Positions 16,337-24,395 of a DNA stretch of 64,000 nt are shown here, piece after piece; the first letter of the stretch is position 1; the number at the start of each line of letters is the position of its first letter. Under the pieces are notes generated by a model, which was not told the DNA's origin, ran no database searches, and worked only from the letters and a program-made list of their open reading frames with translations. The DNA is from Lewinella sp. 4G2 (GTDB lineage: Bacteria > Bacteroidota > Bacteroidia > Chitinophagales > Saprospiraceae). The DNA is taken from NCBI RefSeq assembly GCF_001625015.1, contig NZ_LVWJ02000014.1, positions 2,294,001 through 2,358,000 on the forward strand. The letters are read 5' to 3'. The translations under genes were made by a program, and so were the position numbers.

Positions 16337-18352
16337 ATGAAAAACGTTGTTTGGAATCCTTTCTTAAAATCTTTGCTACTTATCCTTAGCGTCGTAGCGC
16401 TGAAAAGCTGTGTCCCCCCCGGTGAAACGACGTTTGAGGGAGTAGTCGTCGATCTAAATGACCCCGTTACCCGGCGTATTTACACCCACCAGAATGACCG
16501 TAATGTCGACAGTTTACTGGTGTACCTTGAGGCGGACGAACCCAGTTACCGCTACCAAGCGGCGCGAGCTTTCGGAAGTTTCCCCAAACTACCGGCCAGC
16601 GCCCGAACGCGACTGGTGGCTGTCCTGGGTGATCGTAACCCGCTGGTAAGGACGGCGGGGGCCTACGCGCTAGGACAAACCGGCACGGAAGAAGCAGCGC
16701 AAGACCTGGCCGCCTCTTTCGACACATTAGGTGTGTACGACGAATACAACGGGGAACTGTTAATGGCCATCGGTAAAACGGCTCCGGCCGCCACGCAGAC
16801 CCAGGTGACTAATATCACCACGTACCGACCGGTGGATACGACGCTGCGAGCCGCTCAGGTTTGGAGCCTGTTCTATTTTGCCCGCAGGGGGATTCGCTCA
16901 GACCGGGGAGACAGTATTGCGCTAGCCCATTTACTTTCGGAGGAAACGCCTATGCCCGTATTAGAACCGGCCGCCTTTTACCTACAGCGATTCCCGGTTA
17001 CACTGACGGCAAACCAAGAGCAAGCGATGCGTGGTTTGCTACGATCATCAACAAATTCAGACGTATTGATGGCTGCCGTCCGTACGCTGGGGGAAACGGG
17101 TGCAGCTCCCTCCAGGGTGGCGTTACTACGCGCATTGGCCAACCAACCGGACTGGCGAGTAAGGATTGAGATCCTCAAAGCTTTGGGCACCTACGATTAC
17201 ACACTCGTGCGACAAAACGTCTTGGAACGTCTGTCGGACGAGCACCCACTCGTCCGCCGCCAGGCAGCTACCTATTTGTTGGATCACGGTGATGCCAGTG
17301 ACGCCACCTATTACCACCGCTTTGCCAAAGACTCGACGCGAACCGACATTCGGTACACGCTGTACGGAGCGGCTAATCGCTACCTCCCGCTTTACCTGAC
17401 TGATTATCGTGGACGCATCAATTATGATCTCCAGCAAGCCTTCGCCGCTACGGAGGACGTGCAACAAAAGGCCGCCATCCTACAGTCACTCGCGGAGTTC
17501 CCGTGGAATTACCGGACGATCTACGATCTATACGTAGAAACTGGATCCCCCGCCGTACGGAGCGCCGCGGCAGAAGCGCTGCATACCATTAGCAGCAGGG
17601 AGGACTTCAATGAGTATTTCCGAGGGAGCGCGCCCAGAGTTCGGTTAGACCTGGCTAGCTTCTTCCAGGAAATGATTACCACCTTAGCCGTAGGGCCAGC
17701 TTACCACGCGGCGGAAGCCATCGCTGAACGCAGTGAGGTGTACCGACCACTCTACCCCGACCGCACCTGGCTGCGCTCCGCCATCAATGCATTTAAGCTA
17801 CCGAAGGAAATTGAAGCCTATTACGCCGTGGATGCGGCCCGAGCAGCCCTGGCCGGAGAGCCCGCGCCCAAACCCAAACAACCCGATAGCAACGTGCGCG
17901 CCATTGATTGGGATTTGTTGGGAGAGGCAGATCAAACCGTTCAGGTCAGGACGGATGTGGGCCGTTTTACGCTAAAGATGCTTCCCGACATCGCTCCGGC
18001 ATCCGTGTCCAACTTTCTTGCGTTGGCGGAAGACCAATACTACGACGGGAAAGTATTTCACCGGGTGGTTCCTAATTTCGTTGCCCAGGGCGGAGGGCCG
18101 TTAGGGGACGGTTTTGGCGCCGAGAATTATAGCCTGCGCACGGAAACCCCCAACGTGCGGTGGGATAGAACAGGCCTCGTCGGGATGGCCAGCGCGGGGA
18201 AGGATACCGAGGGCGTACAGTTCTTCATTACCCACCGGCCAACGCCGCACCTGGATGGTAATTACACCATATTTGCGGAGGTTACCGAAGGGCAGGAAGT
18301 GATCGATCAAATTACGGTGGGAACAAAAATTGAATCGATTACTATCCGCTAA
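16337..18352 (+). CDS. Lipoprotein: HEAT-repeat domain fused to a cyclophilin-type peptidyl-prolyl isomerase
   Basis: The ATG at 16337 gives a 671-residue protein with an SPII lipoprotein signal (FLKSLLLILSVVALKSC, Cys near residue 26). Residues about 50-510 contain repeated helix-pair HEAT units, such as SYRYQAARAFGSFPKLP, NPLVRTAGAYALGQTGTEEA and HPLVRRQAATYLLDHGD. The C-terminal 140 residues are a PpiA/PpiB-type cyclophilin: FHRVVPNFVAQGGGPLGDG, LVGMASAGKDTEGVQFFIT and LDGNYTIFAEVTEGQEVID. It is probably periplasm-facing and membrane-anchored. The HEAT part may bind client proteins for the isomerase, which is inference. It is a single gene. Confidence 0.88.
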   Translation: MKNVVWNPFLKSLLLILSVVALKSCVPPGETTFEGVVVDLNDPVTRRIYTHQNDRNVDSLLVYLEADEPSYRYQAARAFGSFPKLPASARTRLVAVLGDRNPLVRTAGAYALGQTGTEEAAQDLAASFDTLGVYDEYNGELLMAIGKTAPAATQTQVTNITTYRPVDTTLRAAQVWSLFYFARRGIRSDRGDSIALAHLLSEETPMPVLEPAAFYLQRFPVTLTANQEQAMRGLLRSSTNSDVLMAAVRTLGETGAAPSRVALLRALANQPDWRVRIEILKALGTYDYTLVRQNVLERLSDEHPLVRRQAATYLLDHGDASDATYYHRFAKDSTRTDIRYTLYGAANRYLPLYLTDYRGRINYDLQQAFAATEDVQQKAAILQSLAEFPWNYRTIYDLYVETGSPAVRSAAAEALHTISSREDFNEYFRGSAPRVRLDLASFFQEMITTLAVGPAYHAAEAIAERSEVYRPLYPDRTWLRSAINAFKLPKEIEAYYAVDAARAALAGEPAPKPKQPDSNVRAIDWDLLGEADQTVQVRTDVGRFTLKMLPDIAPASVSNFLALAEDQYYDGKVFHRVVPNFVAQGGGPLGDGFGAENYSLRTETPNVRWDRTGLVGMASAGKDTEGVQFFITHRPTPHLDGNYTIFAEVTEGQEVIDQITVGTKIESITIR

Positions 18353-18421
18353 GGGATAGATCCATCCTGACTTCACGAACCGCCCACCAAACGAATAATC
18401 GGCGAAAGCCTGAGTTCCCTT

Positions 18422-19633
18422 ATGAACGATTCAATCAGTAAAATAGAGGTCGCTTCCGCTGCGGCGGATATACTCCCACTGGCCACCACGGCCCGGCGGC
18501 ATTTACACCAAAACCCAGAACTTAGTTTTGAGGAGTTTGAGACCCAAGCCTACATCGCTCGGCAGTTGGATAACTTGGGCATCCCGTACCAGAAGATTGC
18601 TGGGACCGGTATTCTGGCGGAAGTACTGGGGGGCAGGGGGAATGGTCCAACGGTTGCCTTACGGGGAGATATTGATGCGCTACCAATAACGGAACGGAAT
18701 ACGGCCACTTACGCCTCTAAAAGGATAGGCGTCATGCACGCTTGCGGCCACGACGTACATACGGCAAGTTTGCTGGGGGTGGCCGGCATTATGCAGTCCG
18801 TGAAGAATCGACTCAAAGGGACAGTTCGTTTCCTTTTCCAACCGGGGGAAGAAAAACTGCCGGGGGGCGCTACGCATATGATTCGGGACGGGGCGCTTAT
18901 TAACCCCACTCCCGCGGCCCTCTTTGGTCAACACGTTCATCCGCCCCTGGAAGTTGGTAAAGTAGGCTTCCGCCCGGGTATCTACATGGCCAGTACCGAT
19001 GAGCTATTCCTAACGGTGCAGGGTAGGGGAGGCCACGGAGCAATGCCTCACCTGGCGGTTGACCCCATCGTCATTACAGCTCACCTGGTGACGGCCATCC
19101 AGCAGCTTATCAGTAGAAATACAGACCCAACGCTTCCGGCAGTCATCACCTTCGGAAAGATTGAAAGCGCTGGTGGTGCGACGAACGTGATCCCCAATGC
19201 CGTCAACCTACAAGGGACGATGCGTACGCTAAATGAGGAATGGCGAAAGGAACTTCACGAGCGCCTAAAAGTCCTCGTCACGGGGATGGCAAAGAGCATG
19301 GGGGGGAGCGCGGAATTGACCATTAACCATGGCTACCCCTTCCTGAAAAATGACGAGGTACTTACCCGTTGGGCGGCAGATGAAGCAACGGACTTTTTGG
19401 GGGCGGACAACGTTGTTGAGTTACCCATCCGCATGACGGGTGAGGACTTTGCGTTCTATACCCATCACCTGCCGGCCTGCTTTTATCGGTTGGGAGTTCG
19501 GAATGAAGCCCGTGGCATAGTTAGCAACGTACACACGGATACCTTCGACGTGGATGAACGGTGCCTGGAAACCGGTGCCGGTTTAATGGCCTGGTTAGCT
19601 ATCCGCCAATTGGAGTTTGCTGGCACCCGTTGA
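18422..19633 (+). CDS. M20-family amidohydrolase (N-acyl-amino-acid/hippurate hydrolase-like)
   Basis: The 403-residue protein has the M20D layout. The metal-site motifs are GVMHACGHDVHTASLLG and FLFQPGEEKLPGGATHMI, followed by FGQHVHPPLEVGKVG, the dimerisation domain with GRGGHGAMPHLAVDP, and the C-terminal RMTGEDFAFYTHHLPACFYRLG ligand. It has no signal peptide, so it is cytoplasmic. The likely reaction is hydrolysis of N-acylated amino acids, with the exact substrate unknown. It is convergent with the next gene and their coding ends overlap by 39 bases. Confidence 0.9.
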   Translation: MNDSISKIEVASAAADILPLATTARRHLHQNPELSFEEFETQAYIARQLDNLGIPYQKIAGTGILAEVLGGRGNGPTVALRGDIDALPITERNTATYASKRIGVMHACGHDVHTASLLGVAGIMQSVKNRLKGTVRFLFQPGEEKLPGGATHMIRDGALINPTPAALFGQHVHPPLEVGKVGFRPGIYMASTDELFLTVQGRGGHGAMPHLAVDPIVITAHLVTAIQQLISRNTDPTLPAVITFGKIESAGGATNVIPNAVNLQGTMRTLNEEWRKELHERLKVLVTGMAKSMGGSAELTINHGYPFLKNDEVLTRWAADEATDFLGADNVVELPIRMTGEDFAFYTHHLPACFYRLGVRNEARGIVSNVHTDTFDVDERCLETGAGLMAWLAIRQLEFAGTR

Positions 19634-20602
19634 TGCGGTTTCATTTTTGCTGTCCTCCGTTTCCAGGTGGTTTATCCAGTTCCGGAAGAGGTACACCCCA
19701 TCATCCGCAGTAACGAACAAGTGCTTTCCCTCAGCGGCAAGCGCTACGTTTACGGCCGTCTTTTCCGTTGGGATTTTTCCAAGTAATTCTCCCTGTTGGT
19801 TGGCTACGTAAACACCGTCACCACCACCCACGAGTAGATGTTCACCGGCAAAAACAGCTCCGTCGGGTACGCCCTTCGCGACGGCGAAGCAACATTTTCC
19901 TTCGCCGGAAATTTCCCCCGTCTCAGCGTTGTAGGCAAACCTCCAGACTGACTTTCTCCGCTTTAACTCAATGCTATCTCCGTGGGCCCCATCGTTACTG
20001 GTGTCCGTGACGAATAGGTACTTTTCATCGGGGCTGAGGGCCAGGCCGTGTGGCATCTCCAAGTTGCAACGGAAGCAGTTTAAACCTCCATCAGGGCAGG
20101 CGGAATAGATATTTGGTTCCAGGACTGGCGGTGGCCGAAAGTCCTGGCGAAAACCGTAATCCGGATCGCTGATGATCAGTTTCCCTTCTTGATCAAGTAT
20201 GACCTTATTCAGTGAGTTGAATGGTTGACCGTCAAATCCATCAACTAACACAGAACGGGTCTTGTCCGCCAACGCAATGCGGCTAATTACGGAAGGCCGA
20301 TTTTTATCGCCTTGCTCGGCTACGATCAGCGCTCGCCCATCCGCGGAGAGGCACATACTGTTTGCCATGTTAGCGTCGTGGTAGAAAAGTTTAGCTTCAA
20401 TTTGCAGGGGAGCAGTCTCCGGCAAATCCGCCCACAACTCCTGCTCCGAACAGACGCCGAACTGGGAGAAATCCAGGTACATAATGTCCACTCGCTGATA
20501 GGTGTCGAGGTGGGTTTTCGTAGTAAAGTATAGCCGGCACTGCTGGGCTACCCACACCGGGCCTTCGTGGGCATCGGCGACGAAAAATAGTGGCTTGCTC
20601 AT
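19595..20602 (-). CDS. SMP-30/gluconolactonase-like beta-propeller protein
   Basis: The start at 20602 gives a 335-residue protein (MSKPLFFVADAHEGPVWV). An in-frame start further upstream would run through the ksgA promoter. The sequence has the six-bladed propeller pattern of the SMP-30/gluconolactonase/LRE family. EGPVW is the first metal-site block, FNSLNKVILDQEGKLIISDPDYG the second, and CNLEMPHGLALSPDEKYLFVTDTSND the third. It has no signal peptide. A lactonase is most likely; the substrate is unknown. It is divergent from ksgA, with 58 bases between the two start codons. Confidence 0.82.
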   Translation of the reverse strand: MSKPLFFVADAHEGPVWVAQQCRLYFTTKTHLDTYQRVDIMYLDFSQFGVCSEQELWADLPETAPLQIEAKLFYHDANMANSMCLSADGRALIVAEQGDKNRPSVISRIALADKTRSVLVDGFDGQPFNSLNKVILDQEGKLIISDPDYGFRQDFRPPPVLEPNIYSACPDGGLNCFRCNLEMPHGLALSPDEKYLFVTDTSNDGAHGDSIELKRRKSVWRFAYNAETGEISGEGKCCFAVAKGVPDGAVFAGEHLLVGGGDGVYVANQQGELLGKIPTEKTAVNVALAAEGKHLFVTADDGVYLFRNWINHLETEDSKNETASTGASKLQLADS

Positions 20603-20646
20603 ATTTCTATTACCCAGCCACCGAACGTGGGGTTCGCTGCCCTCCG

Positions 20647-20654
20647 TATCTTTG
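20647..20654 (+). promoter_or_regulatory. -7 promoter box TATCTTTG of ksgA
   Basis: This is an exact match to the Bacteroidota -7 element TAnnTTTG, ending only six bases before the ksgA ATG. Transcription would start at or next to the start codon, which suggests a leaderless mRNA. No clear TTG box is seen at the usual spacing. Confidence 0.5.
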
Positions 20655-20660
20655 CCCACT

Positions 20661-21422
20661 ATGCGCGCCAAAAAATCCTACGGACAACACTTCCTTACGA
20701 ACGAGCATTACGCTCGCCAGATCGCTCAGTCGCTCATCCTGACGGATCAGTATGACCACGTGCTGGAAGTCGGCCCCGGCCAGGGGATGCTGACCAAACA
20801 CTTGCTCGACCGGTCTGATGATTTTGAGTTAACCGTCAGCGAGGCCGATAAGGATATGATCGCCTACCTCGCCGAGCACTATCCACAGTTGGAGCAGCGG
20901 GTCGAGCCGGGCGACTTCCTCAAGCTGGACGTAAACAAGATCTTCGATGGCCGCCCCTTCGGGTTGATCGGGAACTATCCCTACAACATCAGTAGTCAGA
21001 TCCTTTTTAAGATGCTGGACAACTACGAACTCATTCCCGAGATGTCAGGTATGTTTCAAAAGGAGGTAGCCGATCGCGTCGTGGCGGGTAATGGTTCCAA
21101 AACCTACGGCGTCGTCGGGGTCCTGGTGCAAGCGCGGTACGAAGGGAAAGTAATCCTAAACGTGGGGCCAGGTAATTTCAATCCTCCACCCCGGGTGGAT
21201 AGTGCCGTTATTCGTTTGGTGCGTAGGGACGAACCTCTCGTTCCGGATGAATTGTGGGGACGATTCAAGCACATCGTAAAGTGCGCCTTTGGTACCCGGC
21301 GGAAGATGCTGCGGAATAGTCTCAAAGCATCTTTTGATGCCGAGACCCTGAAGGAAGAGTTCTTTCAACGGCGTCCGGAACAGGTCTCGCTGGAAGAGTT
21401 TGCGGCCTTAGCCTTGTGGTAG
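20661..21422 (+). CDS. ksgA: 16S rRNA dimethyladenosine transferase
   Basis: This enzyme dimethylates A1518 and A1519 of 16S rRNA during late 30S maturation. The ATG at 20661 gives MRAKKSYGQHFLTNEHYARQI, the usual KsgA N-terminus, and 253 residues; a longer in-frame start is rejected. The SAM-binding motif I is VLEVGPGQGMLTKHLL, and the catalytic motif IV is LIGNYPYNISSQILFKM (NxPY). The C-terminal substrate-binding part includes FNPPPRVDSAVIRL. It is a single gene. Confidence 0.96.
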   Translation: MRAKKSYGQHFLTNEHYARQIAQSLILTDQYDHVLEVGPGQGMLTKHLLDRSDDFELTVSEADKDMIAYLAEHYPQLEQRVEPGDFLKLDVNKIFDGRPFGLIGNYPYNISSQILFKMLDNYELIPEMSGMFQKEVADRVVAGNGSKTYGVVGVLVQARYEGKVILNVGPGNFNPPPRVDSAVIRLVRRDEPLVPDELWGRFKHIVKCAFGTRRKMLRNSLKASFDAETLKEEFFQRRPEQVSLEEFAALALW

Positions 21423-21442
21423 ATTCCCATTCCCATTTCATG

Positions 21443-21460
21443 GCACCTGCGGCAGCGCCC
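21443..21460 (-). repeat. REP-like dispersed repeat (GGGCGCTGCCGCAGGTGC)
   Basis: This is one of seven near-identical 16-19 base copies in the window, found here between ksgA and the FKBP gene. It is written in reverse orientation. The core is GCGCTGCCGCRGGTGC. Confidence 0.6.
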
Positions 21461-21479
21461 GTATGATGGATCGCCAGGT

Positions 21480-22067
21480 TTAAAGGCCGTCCGGTGGCTC
21501 TACGGACTCTACTTCTTCGATGAGGAACTCCAGTACCGCGTGGGCTGGAACGAGGGTGTCACCTTTGGGCGTCACCAAGCCATCGGCGCCATAGGCCAAG
21601 TCACTTGGGGCCAGGAGGCGGATGGTGCCACCGTTTTTGATCTTGGGGATGGCGAGGTTCCAGGCCGGAATCAAATCGCCAATGCGAAAGGCTAATTTCT
21701 GGTTTCTGCTCCGGCTACTATCAAAAACTTTGCCATTGAGGAACCGACCTTGGTAGTGCGCTTCTACGTAATCACCTTCGGCGAAACCTACGGTTGAACC
21801 AGGCTCAATGACTTCGTAGAAATAGCCTTCCGACGCAGCGACCACGTCATAGTGCTGGTCAATGGCCCGGTTGATGATCGCGTTGCGCTGCCGCCCCGCG
21901 CGGTCATCCGTTGGGCTTAGCTCGAGCACCAGCCGTTCTTCGATGGCGGATCGGGTAGCCGCATCCTTTGCGGGAGCAGTGGAAGTTTTATCCTGACAGG
22001 ACGAACAGCACAGGCTGGCAAGGAAGAGAACGAACAAGCGAAATGGGAGCGACTTATTTAATACCAT
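21480..22067 (-). CDS. FKBP-type peptidyl-prolyl cis-trans isomerase lipoprotein
   Basis: The start at 22067 gives 195 residues with a lipoprotein signal (FRLFVLFLASLCCSSC). The C-terminal 110 residues form an FKBP domain: EGDYVEAHYQGRFLNGKVFDSS, LIPAWNLAIPKIKNGGTIRLLAPSDLAYG and VPAHAVLEFLIEEVE. The central region NRAIDQHYDVVAASEGYFYEVIEPG is the usual lead-in. It probably folds exported proteins in the periplasm. An in-frame start 18 codons upstream would hide the signal peptide and overlap the divergent gene. Confidence 0.88.
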   Translation of the reverse strand: MVLNKSLPFRLFVLFLASLCCSSCQDKTSTAPAKDAATRSAIEERLVLELSPTDDRAGRQRNAIINRAIDQHYDVVAASEGYFYEVIEPGSTVGFAEGDYVEAHYQGRFLNGKVFDSSRSRNQKLAFRIGDLIPAWNLAIPKIKNGGTIRLLAPSDLAYGADGLVTPKGDTLVPAHAVLEFLIEEVESVEPPDGL

Positions 22068-22125
22068 TGGCAGATTGTAGTACGTTATCAAAGCTAATAT
22101 GCCTTCACCCAAAAGTACCACCCAG

Positions 22126-22773
22126 ATGTTGCGTCAACTTCTCTTTCTACTGATCGCCACCGTCTTTATTTTTGCCTGCAACAATTATGAATCCCACGAT
22201 GAGCTGGATGAGGAAGGCTTCCGTACCGTATACCAAACTGATCCGGAAACCGGTGAGATAGAGGGAACTCTAAAGCAGTATCTACCCAACGGTACCCTAC
22301 TCAAAGAGGAAAATTACGTAGCCGGGAAACTGGAGGGCGCCAGACAAGTGTATTACGAAGATGGCAAACTGCTGGCCAACGAAAACTACCGGAACGGGGC
22401 ATTCGATGGCGCCTACATCAATTACTACGCAGACGGCCAACCCAAGCAGCGCGGTAACTACACCGAAGGAGAAATGGCCGGAAAATGGTTAGGCTACTAC
22501 AAAAATGGAGCCCTCCGGGAAGAGGTGACCTTTTCCGAAAACGAAGAAGAAGGCCCCTTCCGCGAATGGTACGATAATGGCCGCCCGAAAGCCAGTGGTA
22601 CCTACGTGCCCGGGGCCAAAGAGGATGGTATCCTCCACCTCTATACTACCAGTGGCGAATTGGAGAAGGTCATGAATTGCGAAGTTGGCCTCTGCCGGAC
22701 AAGCTGGACGCCGGACAGCACCTTCTCCGCCCCCGAAGCACCGGACATGACCATGCCGAATTGGGAGGAGTAA
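22126..22773 (+). CDS. MORN-repeat lipoprotein (YwqK-like)
   Basis: The start at 22126 gives 215 residues with lipoprotein signal MLRQLLFLLIATVFIFAC. An ATG nine codons earlier (22099) is also possible. The rest consists of five to six MORN-variant repeats, each about 22 residues: GTLKQYLPNGTLLKEENY, GARQVYYEDGKLLANENY, GAYINYYADGQPKQRGNY, GKWLGYYKNGALREEVTF and GPFREWYDNGRPKASGTY. Such proteins are common in Bacteroidota. Some are annotated as YwqK antitoxins, but no toxin is present and that function should not be assumed. Confidence 0.85.
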   Translation: MLRQLLFLLIATVFIFACNNYESHDELDEEGFRTVYQTDPETGEIEGTLKQYLPNGTLLKEENYVAGKLEGARQVYYEDGKLLANENYRNGAFDGAYINYYADGQPKQRGNYTEGEMAGKWLGYYKNGALREEVTFSENEEEGPFREWYDNGRPKASGTYVPGAKEDGILHLYTTSGELEKVMNCEVGLCRTSWTPDSTFSAPEAPDMTMPNWEE

Positions 22774-22781
22774 TTAACCGC

Positions 22782-24284
22782 TTACCAGGTCAAGGAAAGA
22801 TCGTCTCCCAATTCCGCTTGCAGGGCCCGTAGGTCAGTCAGTAATGCCGCCGCTTTTTCGGGTTCCAGTGCGATGAGGTCACGCAATTCTCTGGGGTCTT
22901 CCGCCACGTTGTACAAGCGTTGCACTTTAGCCTTCGGATAGACGATGAGTTTGTATCCATCTTTCCGAATGCTCCGGGCGTAATCCACGTAGGCCCCGTA
23001 AATGGCGGGGTAGGGGGAAGGCGCATCATCTTGCAAAAGCGGCAGGAGGGAATTAAAGTATACGTAGTCGGGTTGCTCCACTCCGGCCAGCGACAACGCG
23101 GTGGGCATCACGTCCTGCAAGTAAACGTCCGTATCAATTTTGCGGCCCGCTTCAATGCCGGGGCCAACGACTATTAGTGGGACGCGCACGGAGTGATCGT
23201 ATAAATTCTGCTTGCCAATGAAGCCGTGGTTCCCTACGGCCAGGCCGTGATCCGCCGTAAAGATGATGATGGTGTTATCCTTCACACCAGAAGCGCTGAG
23301 TGCCCGAAGGATGCGCCCGACCTGTGCGTCCAGATGGCTGATGCTGGCGTAGTATTCCTTACGGTGGGTTTTGACGGCTAATTCGGTGCGGGGGTAGGGT
23401 GCCAGGTCTTCGTCGCGCATCCCGCTGCCGTTTCCGATCAGGTTGGCGTGGGGATAGCGAGGTAGGAAACTAGCTGGTACCGTGATGTCCTCCACGTTAT
23501 ACAGGTCCTGGTAAGCTTGGGGCGCCTGCCTGGGGTCGTGGGGTGCGTTAAAGGCGAGGTACATGAAGAAGGGGGCGTCAGCATTCCGCACCTCCCCCAG
23601 GAATATTTCCGCATCGTCCGCTACGACCTCACTCCAGTGGCGCCCACCGGCGTAAAAGCCTTGGTAGCTGGTATCCGTAGGGCTCCAACTATCGTCGGTT
23701 GGATGGAGAGGGCGGTTGTAGCCGGCTGGCCAGTATTTCTTAAGCGAGTCGATCGGTACCACTTCGTTGTGGCGTTGTCTCAGCGCATCAATTACCGGGA
23801 ACGGGTACCCATCGTGGGGCATGCCCGGTCGGACGTTGGCGGCGCGGTCGAACTGGTCCGTAGCGGGCGCGTCCACGTGCCATTTCCCCGTGAAATAGGT
23901 TTGGTAGCCAGCCGCTCGCATGAGGGGTGCCCAATTTTGATCCATCGCTTCCTGGTCTTGCGCCCGCCAGCGTTCGGTCATGCGTTGCGCCTGCCAAACA
24001 CTCCGGCCGGAGTTGATCATGGCGCGGCTGGCCAGGCAAACGGCGGGTTGCCAGGCGCCCATATTGTAGGCGTGGGTGAAGGTGGTGCCTGAGTTGACCA
24101 ATCGGTCCAGGTTCGGGGTAATTACTTGCCCATCACCGAGCGCACCGATGGCATCGTAGGCCTGGTCGTCCGTAAAGATGAAGAGGATGTTCGGCCGTTC
24201 GGGGATGTTAGTTGTCGAACTGGGCTCCGTAGTAGAACAGGTGGTCAACAGCAACAGGCAAGTGAAAGAAAAGAGCAACTTCAT
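22782..24284 (-). CDS. Arylsulfatase-type sulfatase, lipoprotein
   Basis: The 500-residue protein has an SPII signal (LLFSFTCLLLLTTC). The N-terminal sulfatase metal site is RPNILFIFTDDQAYDAIGALG. The formylglycine motif is PAVCLASRAMINSGRS, of the C-x-A-S-R type, so a maturase would be needed. The second metal block is IIIFTADHGLAVGNHGFIGKQNLYDHSVRVPL. The family removes sulfate esters from glycans or aryl compounds. No polysaccharide-utilisation genes (susC/susD) are adjacent, so the substrate is unknown. A TATTTTCG box ends four bases before the ATG. Confidence 0.92.
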   Translation of the reverse strand: MKLLFSFTCLLLLTTCSTTEPSSTTNIPERPNILFIFTDDQAYDAIGALGDGQVITPNLDRLVNSGTTFTHAYNMGAWQPAVCLASRAMINSGRSVWQAQRMTERWRAQDQEAMDQNWAPLMRAAGYQTYFTGKWHVDAPATDQFDRAANVRPGMPHDGYPFPVIDALRQRHNEVVPIDSLKKYWPAGYNRPLHPTDDSWSPTDTSYQGFYAGGRHWSEVVADDAEIFLGEVRNADAPFFMYLAFNAPHDPRQAPQAYQDLYNVEDITVPASFLPRYPHANLIGNGSGMRDEDLAPYPRTELAVKTHRKEYYASISHLDAQVGRILRALSASGVKDNTIIIFTADHGLAVGNHGFIGKQNLYDHSVRVPLIVVGPGIEAGRKIDTDVYLQDVMPTALSLAGVEQPDYVYFNSLLPLLQDDAPSPYPAIYGAYVDYARSIRKDGYKLIVYPKAKVQRLYNVAEDPRELRDLIALEPEKAAALLTDLRALQAELGDDLSLTW

Positions 24285-24395
24285 AGCCCGAAAATAAGAC
24301 GCAGGGTAATCATTATCCTCACGTTACTTCACCAGGTGAGCGGGAGCCATCAGGCACCGCCCAACCTTGCTGACGAAAAAACAGTTCCCGTTCCA

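Noticed and set aside
21443-21460. Sigma54 promoter (TGGCAC-N5-TTGC) suggested by TGGCAC at the REP-like repeat
   Set aside because: The -12 part is GCAGC rather than TTGC, and the same sequence recurs at unrelated sites as a repeat.
22099-22773. YwqK-type antitoxin
   Set aside because: The MORN repeats fit that annotation label, but the protein is a lipoprotein and no toxin gene is next to it.
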